Source: Massilia sp. UBA2604
GTDB taxonomy: Bacteria > Pseudomonadota > Gammaproteobacteria > Burkholderiales > Burkholderiaceae_D
Direction: 5' to 3'
Length of the DNA stretch: 9,614 nucleotides
Assembly: GCA_002339265.1 (NCBI GenBank)
Contig: DDKG01000314.1
Coordinates: 17,352-26,965 of the forward strand
How positions within the stretch are numbered: position 1 is the stretch's first letter; each line of letters begins with the position of its first letter. This document shows, piece by piece, positions 6,195-9,614 of this stretch. The position numbers were made by a program, and so were the translations under genes. The notes beneath the pieces were generated by a model that was not told the DNA's origin, searched no databases, and saw only the letters and a program-made list of their open reading frames with translations.

Positions 6195-6200
6195 ATTGTA
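6195..6200 (-). promoter_or_regulatory. Possible -10 box for the HTH gene, within a TTGTACAA palindrome
   Basis: On the minus strand TACAAT (five of six consensus bases) lies about 83 bp before the HTH start. It overlaps the perfect 8-bp palindrome TTGTACAA (6196-6203), which could be an operator. No good -35 box is visible at normal spacing, so this is tentative. Confidence 0.3.
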
Positions 6201-6336
6201 CAACTATTTTTATTCCGATACTCATGAGCAAGTCGGAATCATTTCTCTTACCTCGGATTTGTTGTCTCACTGCAACAATAGCCGCAATGCAATTCTCTCA
6301 CAAAATCACTGAAGAAATATATTGTTTTTTATTTAA

Positions 6337-6378
6337 GTACCAGTGTACGGGCATCCAGCATTTGATGCCGCACGGTAC
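6337..6378. other. Extended imperfect hairpin, 15 base pairs
   Basis: The arms pair as GTACC with GGTAC, GTG with CAC, a single C-G, then GGCATC (6350-6355) with GATGCC (6364-6369) around an 8-nt loop. Bulges are A6342, T6346-A6347 and G6349. The structure lies in AT-rich, apparently gene-free DNA. It is not followed by a clear T run on either strand, so a terminator is less likely than a structured RNA or a protein site. Confidence 0.5.
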
Positions 6379-6407
6379 GATATTTGCTGACGAAATGGAA
6401 AGAAATA

Positions 6408-6418
6408 GGGGGGTATGT
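6408..6418 (+). repeat. GGGGGGTATGT direct repeat, copy 1
   Basis: This 11-bp word recurs exactly at 6474-6484, 66 bp further on. G6 runs are rare in this AT-rich gap, which makes the match notable. Confidence 0.6.
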
Positions 6419-6473
6419 TGCTACCAGTGCCATTTTTGTCACGGACACAACAATGTTGATGTAGGATACCCCT

Positions 6474-6484
6474 GGGGGGTATGT
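6474..6484 (+). repeat. GGGGGGTATGT direct repeat, copy 2, inside an inverted repeat
   Basis: This is the second exact copy of the 11-bp word. It also forms the right arm of an inverted repeat, ATACCCC (6466-6472), TGG, GGGGTAT (6476-6482). Copy 1 has no such partner arm. Confidence 0.6.
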
Positions 6485-6505
6485 AGGAGAATGCCTACGA
6501 ACAAC

Positions 6506-6552
6506 GGAAGAAGAAGAAGGGAAACCTGTTACAAAGGATTACAAAGTTTCCC
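6506..6552 (-). terminator. Possible terminator of the tgpA-mltB transcript
   Basis: Read on the minus strand, GGGAAAC (6552-6546) pairs with GTTTCCC (6525-6519) across a 20-nt loop. A pyrimidine run TTCTTCTTCTTCC (6518-6506) follows. It lies 13 bp past the mltB stop. The long loop makes it atypical. The loop contains the tandem octamer TTACAAAG (6529-6536 and 6539-6546 on the + strand), so a regulator site is an alternative. Confidence 0.4.
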
Positions 6553-6564
6553 GTTCGGAAAGAG

Positions 6565-7650
6565 TCAGTTCGGTCTCGCAGCGCTCACTGCGCGTCCCAG
6601 GTCAATGACCGACATGGCATAGAAATAACTGCGATTGTATTTAGTAATGGCATAGAAGTTATCGTTTGCCACCCAATATTCTGTTGCTTCCGCGCCATTC
6701 TGCAGGTCGATCAGGCCATACAGGCGGTCGCCGGGCAGCGTCGCCGCCGTCATCACGCCCGCTGCGCGCAGTTCGTCAGGGCGCAGGGTCGCCTCCAGGC
6801 CGCGCTCGATCAGGGGCTCCCAGGCGCGCGCCGGCGAGACGCCGGCCGGGAACACGGTCGGGCCGCGGTGCTCGGCATTCCAGCCATGCTGGACCAGGAA
6901 GTTTGCCACGCTGCCGATCGCATCGGTCGCCGAGCCGCGCAGGTCGACCCGGCCGTCGCTGTCGAAATCGACGCCGTACTTCAGGATATTGCTCGGCATG
7001 AACTGTGGCATCCCGACCGCGCCGGCGAACGATCCCAGCAACGAGAACGGGTCGTAGCCGCGCTCGCGCGCCAGCACCAGTGTATTGGCCAGCTCGTCGC
7101 GGAAGAAGGCCTTGCGCGCGGCCTGGTTCGGCGCTTCCGGGTAGGCGAAGGCGAGCGTGGTCAGGCTGTCCAGCACGCGGAACTTGCCGGTATCGCGGCC
7201 ATAGATGGTCTCGATGCCGATGATGCCGACGATGATCTCGGCCGGCACGCCATAGGCCGCCTCGGCGCGCGCCAGCGCGTCGGCGTTCTCGTTCCAGAAG
7301 CGCACGCCGGCGCGGATGCGGATCGGCTCGATGAAGCGCGCGCTATAGGCTTGCCAGTTCTTCGGCTTGCCCGGCGGCGCCGGCTTGACCAGCTGCACGG
7401 CGCGGTCGATGAAGCGGACCTGGCCGAACAGGGTATGCAGCGCATCGCGCTCGAAGCCGTGCTGCGTGACCATCTCTTCGATGAACTCGCGCACCGGCAG
7501 CCATTCAGCGAAGTTGACGTGTTCCGGGTCTTGCTCGGCAGCGGCCGTCATGGCGGCTTGCGTTGCGGTGGTCTGGGGAGCGGCGAGGGCGTCGCCATGC
7601 GCGCCGGCGGCAAGCGCCAGCGCAGAAAACAGGATTGCGATCGATTTCAT
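6565..7650 (-). CDS. mltB: Lytic murein transglycosylase B (MltB/Slt35 type)
   Basis: The product has 361 residues. A Sec signal peptide ends at ALA (21-23) with no cysteine in the cleavage region, so it should be soluble in the periplasm, unlike the E. coli lipoprotein. The catalytic domain contains PAEIIVGIIGIETIYGRDTG (136-155) with the presumed catalytic acid Glu147, and AGAVGMPQFMPSNILKYGVD (209-228) with the substrate-groove motif. The sequence DFDSDGRVDLRGS (228-240) resembles the EF-hand-like calcium loop of this family. The C-terminal NFYAITKYNRSYFYAMSVIDL (331-351) is also typical. It cleaves peptidoglycan glycan strands to 1,6-anhydro products during wall turnover. Its ATG overlaps the stop of the upstream transglutaminase gene (ATGA, 7650-7647) and has only a poor ribosome site, so translation is probably coupled. 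Length and motifs are complete. Confidence 0.95.
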   Translation of the reverse strand: MKSIAILFSALALAAGAHGDALAAPQTTATQAAMTAAAEQDPEHVNFAEWLPVREFIEEMVTQHGFERDALHTLFGQVRFIDRAVQLVKPAPPGKPKNWQAYSARFIEPIRIRAGVRFWNENADALARAEAAYGVPAEIIVGIIGIETIYGRDTGKFRVLDSLTTLAFAYPEAPNQAARKAFFRDELANTLVLARERGYDPFSLLGSFAGAVGMPQFMPSNILKYGVDFDSDGRVDLRGSATDAIGSVANFLVQHGWNAEHRGPTVFPAGVSPARAWEPLIERGLEATLRPDELRAAGVMTAATLPGDRLYGLIDLQNGAEATEYWVANDNFYAITKYNRSYFYAMSVIDLGRAVSAARPN

Positions 7651-9614
7651 CTGACTTGCAACAATAAGCTTTTCAAGGTGGCGGTAAGCTGGGGATCGGT
7701 TGTCGGAGGCGCGTAGCGCCAGGCGCTGTAACGACGCAGGAATTCCTGCGCCGCCGCGCGTGTTTGAGGCGCAAGTGTGCTGGCGCCGGCGACCCGCGCA
7801 GCAAAGGCGCTGGGTCCTTCATCCTGCGCACGCGCCAGGCCCAGCTGGCCGAGACGCTTGCACAGGGTCGAGTATAGAGCATCGACCGGGTGGATTTCGC
7901 GACGGCGCCGCAAAAAGACCAGCACGGCAAGGCCCAGGGCAACAGTCGTTAACAGAGCGATAAAAGGCCAGCCGAACAGTTTGCGTTGAAGGTCGCGCAC
8001 GACGTCGCGCTGGCGCTCGGGCGTGTAGTTCAGCACCCACTGGTTCCAGCCATTGTTGACGGCGCTGACGGCATTGCGCAGCTGGACCAGCCAGTCATTG
8101 GCCTTGCCCTGGAACGGATTCATGCCGCGCAGCGCCTCGATGCCGAACGGGGCCGGGCGCGGCACCGAGGCGTCCAGGCCGCGCCGCACGCGCTCGGGCG
8201 CCACCGCCGCGGTCGGGTCGACCCGCTGCCAGCCGATCCCGGCGATCCAGACCTCGGCCCAGGCATGGGCATCGGACTGGCGCACCGTCATGAAGCCGTC
8301 GAGCGGATTGATCTCGCCGCCCTGGTAGCCGGTCACCACGCGCGCCGGCACGCCGGCCGCGCGCAGCAGGAACACGAAAGCCCCCGAATAGTGCTCGCAA
8401 AAGCCGGAGCGGGTGCCGTACAGGAATTCGTCGACCGTGTGCCGGCCCAGCAGCGGCGGCGCCAGCGTGTATTCGAAAGGCTGTTCGCGGAACTGCGCCA
8501 GCACGGCCTCGACCCGCTGCACCGGATCGGGCAGCCGGCGCAGCGCGCGTCCGGCGGCCAGCGCGCGTGGATTGAAACCATACGGCAGCAGCAGCCAGCG
8601 TCCGGCGTCGTCCAGGGCTGGACCGCCCTGGAGGGCATACTCCAGGTGCGAGATGGCGCGATAGCGCACCCGGCCGGAGATGGCGTCGTTCGCGATCAGT
8701 TCGAATTGCGGCGAAAGGCGCAGTTCGTAGCCCGCCACTTGCGGCAGCTCGCCCGGCATCTCGAGCGTAAAGACCCAGCGCGACGGCGATGGTTCCAGCG
8801 TGACTTCGTAGTCGATCGCGTCGCCACCGACCAGCAGGTGCAGGTCGCGTCCCGAGGCCTGGCTGGCGCCGCGCGACCAGGTCAGGCCGTCGAAGAAATC
8901 GAGCACCGGGCCGCGCCAGTAGAGCTGGGTCTGGACCGGGGGCGGGCTGAAAAAGCGCACGCGGAAGGCGGGATCGTCGGACAAGGCCAGGTTCGACATC
9001 TGTCCCGGCGCCATCGTGTCCGACAGGCCCGAGCGCGCACCGCCGCCGGCGTCGCCGGGCATGGTCCACAGCGGGCCGTGGATGCGCGGGAAGACGACGA
9101 ACAGCACGACCGCGATCGGCAGGGCGAAGGCCACGGTGCGGCCGGCCATCGCCAGGCGCGTGCGCAGTGGCGGCACGGCGCCGGTGAACTGGAACGACAG
9201 TTGAGTGGCTAGCAATAGCAGCACCGAGGCCACGGTGAGCAGGGCGGTGCCGATGCCCTGGGCATAGAAGAAGTTGGTCAGCACCAGGAAGAAGCACAGG
9301 AAGATCACGACGAACAGGTCGCGCCGCGCATGCATCTCGAGCATCTTGAAGGCCACCAGCAGCACCAGCATCGCCACGCCGGCGTCCTTGCCGAGCAGGG
9401 TGTCGTAGCTGAACTGCACGCCGGCCATCGCGGCCACCGCCACCGGCAGCAGCACCAGCGCCGGCGGCATGCGCTTGCCGCGCAGCGTGATCGCGGCGCG
9501 CCAGGCCAGGGTGGCGCCGCACAGCAGCGAGACCCACAGCGGCAGGTGCAGGGTGTGCGGCGCCAGCACCAGCACCGCGCTGCCCAGCAGCAGCAGGGTG
9601 TCGGCCTTGTCGCG
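7647..9614 (-). CDS. tgpA: TgpA-type inner-membrane protein with DUF3488 and transglutaminase domain, 5' end missing
   Basis: The frame stays open to the right edge, so 655 residues are visible and the true start lies outside. The GTG at 9575 is internal, because codons before it read RDKADTLLLLGSA, part of the first membrane helix. Numbered from the edge, several membrane helices occupy about 1-180 (DUF3488). A periplasmic part follows with the transglutaminase triad: Cys406 in RSGFCEHYSGAF, His450 in DAHAWAEVW and Asp466 in QRVDPTAAV. A last helix (about 547-568) leads to a cytoplasmic tail of the DUF4129 kind. P. aeruginosa TgpA, 668 residues, has the same plan, is important for viability there and has a periplasmic transglutaminase fold. 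Its substrate is uncertain, with a role in the wall proposed. In that species moxR and DUF58 genes precede it. Here that side is out of view. mltB follows with a 4-nt overlap. Confidence 0.93.
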   Translation of the reverse strand, partial: RDKADTLLLLGSAVLVLAPHTLHLPLWVSLLCGATLAWRAAITLRGKRMPPALVLLPVAVAAMAGVQFSYDTLLGKDAGVAMLVLLVAFKMLEMHARRDLFVVIFLCFFLVLTNFFYAQGIGTALLTVASVLLLLATQLSFQFTGAVPPLRTRLAMAGRTVAFALPIAVVLFVVFPRIHGPLWTMPGDAGGGARSGLSDTMAPGQMSNLALSDDPAFRVRFFSPPPVQTQLYWRGPVLDFFDGLTWSRGASQASGRDLHLLVGGDAIDYEVTLEPSPSRWVFTLEMPGELPQVAGYELRLSPQFELIANDAISGRVRYRAISHLEYALQGGPALDDAGRWLLLPYGFNPRALAAGRALRRLPDPVQRVEAVLAQFREQPFEYTLAPPLLGRHTVDEFLYGTRSGFCEHYSGAFVFLLRAAGVPARVVTGYQGGEINPLDGFMTVRQSDAHAWAEVWIAGIGWQRVDPTAAVAPERVRRGLDASVPRPAPFGIEALRGMNPFQGKANDWLVQLRNAVSAVNNGWNQWVLNYTPERQRDVVRDLQRKLFGWPFIALLTTVALGLAVLVFLRRRREIHPVDALYSTLCKRLGQLGLARAQDEGPSAFAARVAGASTLAPQTRAAAQEFLRRYSAWRYAPPTTDPQLTATLKSLLLQVR

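Larger units (their letters stand above)
6113..6564. other. AT-rich intergenic island between the HTH gene and mltB
   Basis: These 452 bp carry no gene I can support. Hand counting gives about 40% GC over 6181-6540 and about 30% in 6181-6240, against roughly two thirds in neighbouring genes. The gap contains the likely promoter of the HTH gene, an inverted repeat ATTCCGA/TCGGAAT (6212-6218 and 6233-6239), a long hairpin, repeated G6TATGT motifs and a tandem octamer near the mltB end. A + strand reading frame at 6224-6622 is open for 132 codons. It has no ribosome site, runs into the antisense of mltB and matches nothing I know. Long regulatory DNA or an unannotated small RNA locus are the main readings. 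Confidence 0.7.

Noticed and set aside
6224..6622. 132-codon open frame on the + strand in the AT-rich island, Cys/His-rich (CCYQCHFCHGH at 65-75)
   Set aside because: It has no ribosome site before its ATG, no recognisable family and no domain-like pattern. Its last 58 nt are antisense to the real end of mltB. The zinc-like spacing is probably chance. Conservation of the frame or ribosome profiling would be needed to revive it.
7986..9212. 408-codon + frame antisense to the transglutaminase gene
   Set aside because: It has typical antisense composition (Arg, Ala, Gln, His) and no domain. The minus strand carries the Cys-His-Asp triad and membrane helices.
9576..9599. Four CAG triplets near the right edge as a microsatellite
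   Set aside because: On the minus strand they are CTG codons for a Leu run in a membrane helix of the transglutaminase protein. Coding explains them.

Overview
The window looks like ordinary chromosome of a GC-rich betaproteobacterium. The Oxalobacteraceae (a Massilia-like organism) are the best guess. The reasons are the strong G/C third-position bias, the rpsA/ihfB-type lapA-lapB neighbourhood leading into a stand-alone heptose kinase (rfaE1), and the nearby cysM and mltB. The organism call is inference from gene content and protein style, because no rRNA or other marker is present.

Layout. The left half (1-5547) reads on the + strand. It holds the end of lapA (cut by the window edge), lapB, rfaE1, a small secreted ComEA-type helix-hairpin-helix protein, a secreted M28 zinc peptidase with a C-terminal fibronectin-III-like domain, and the cysteine synthase cysM. 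cysM ends in a three-copy 13-bp tandem repeat followed by a strong rho-independent terminator. The right half (5774-9614) reads on the - strand. A TgpA-type membrane transglutaminase, cut by the right edge, is translationally coupled by an ATGA overlap to the lytic transglycosylase mltB. After a 452-bp AT-rich gap (about 40% GC by hand count over 6181-6540) comes a small orphan HTH protein that converges on cysM.

Functional theme. Most genes serve the cell envelope. LapA/LapB control LPS output, RfaE1 supplies phosphorylated heptose for the LPS inner core, MltB cuts peptidoglycan, and the TgpA-like protein is an inner-membrane enzyme with a periplasmic transglutaminase fold. CysM makes cysteine. 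The ComEA-like protein and the M28 peptidase are exported.

Non-coding DNA. The most unusual material lies between genes. There is an inverted pair of 26-bp dispersed-type repeats between comEA and the peptidase gene, a run of back-to-back hairpins in the convergent gap after cysM, and an AT-rich island upstream of the HTH gene. That island contains a 15-bp imperfect hairpin, repeated GGGGGGTATGT motifs and a tandem TTACAAAG pair. I see no CRISPR array, insertion sequence, prophage gene, tRNA or rRNA, and no convincing new multi-gene system. The candidates for novelty are small regulatory or structural elements.
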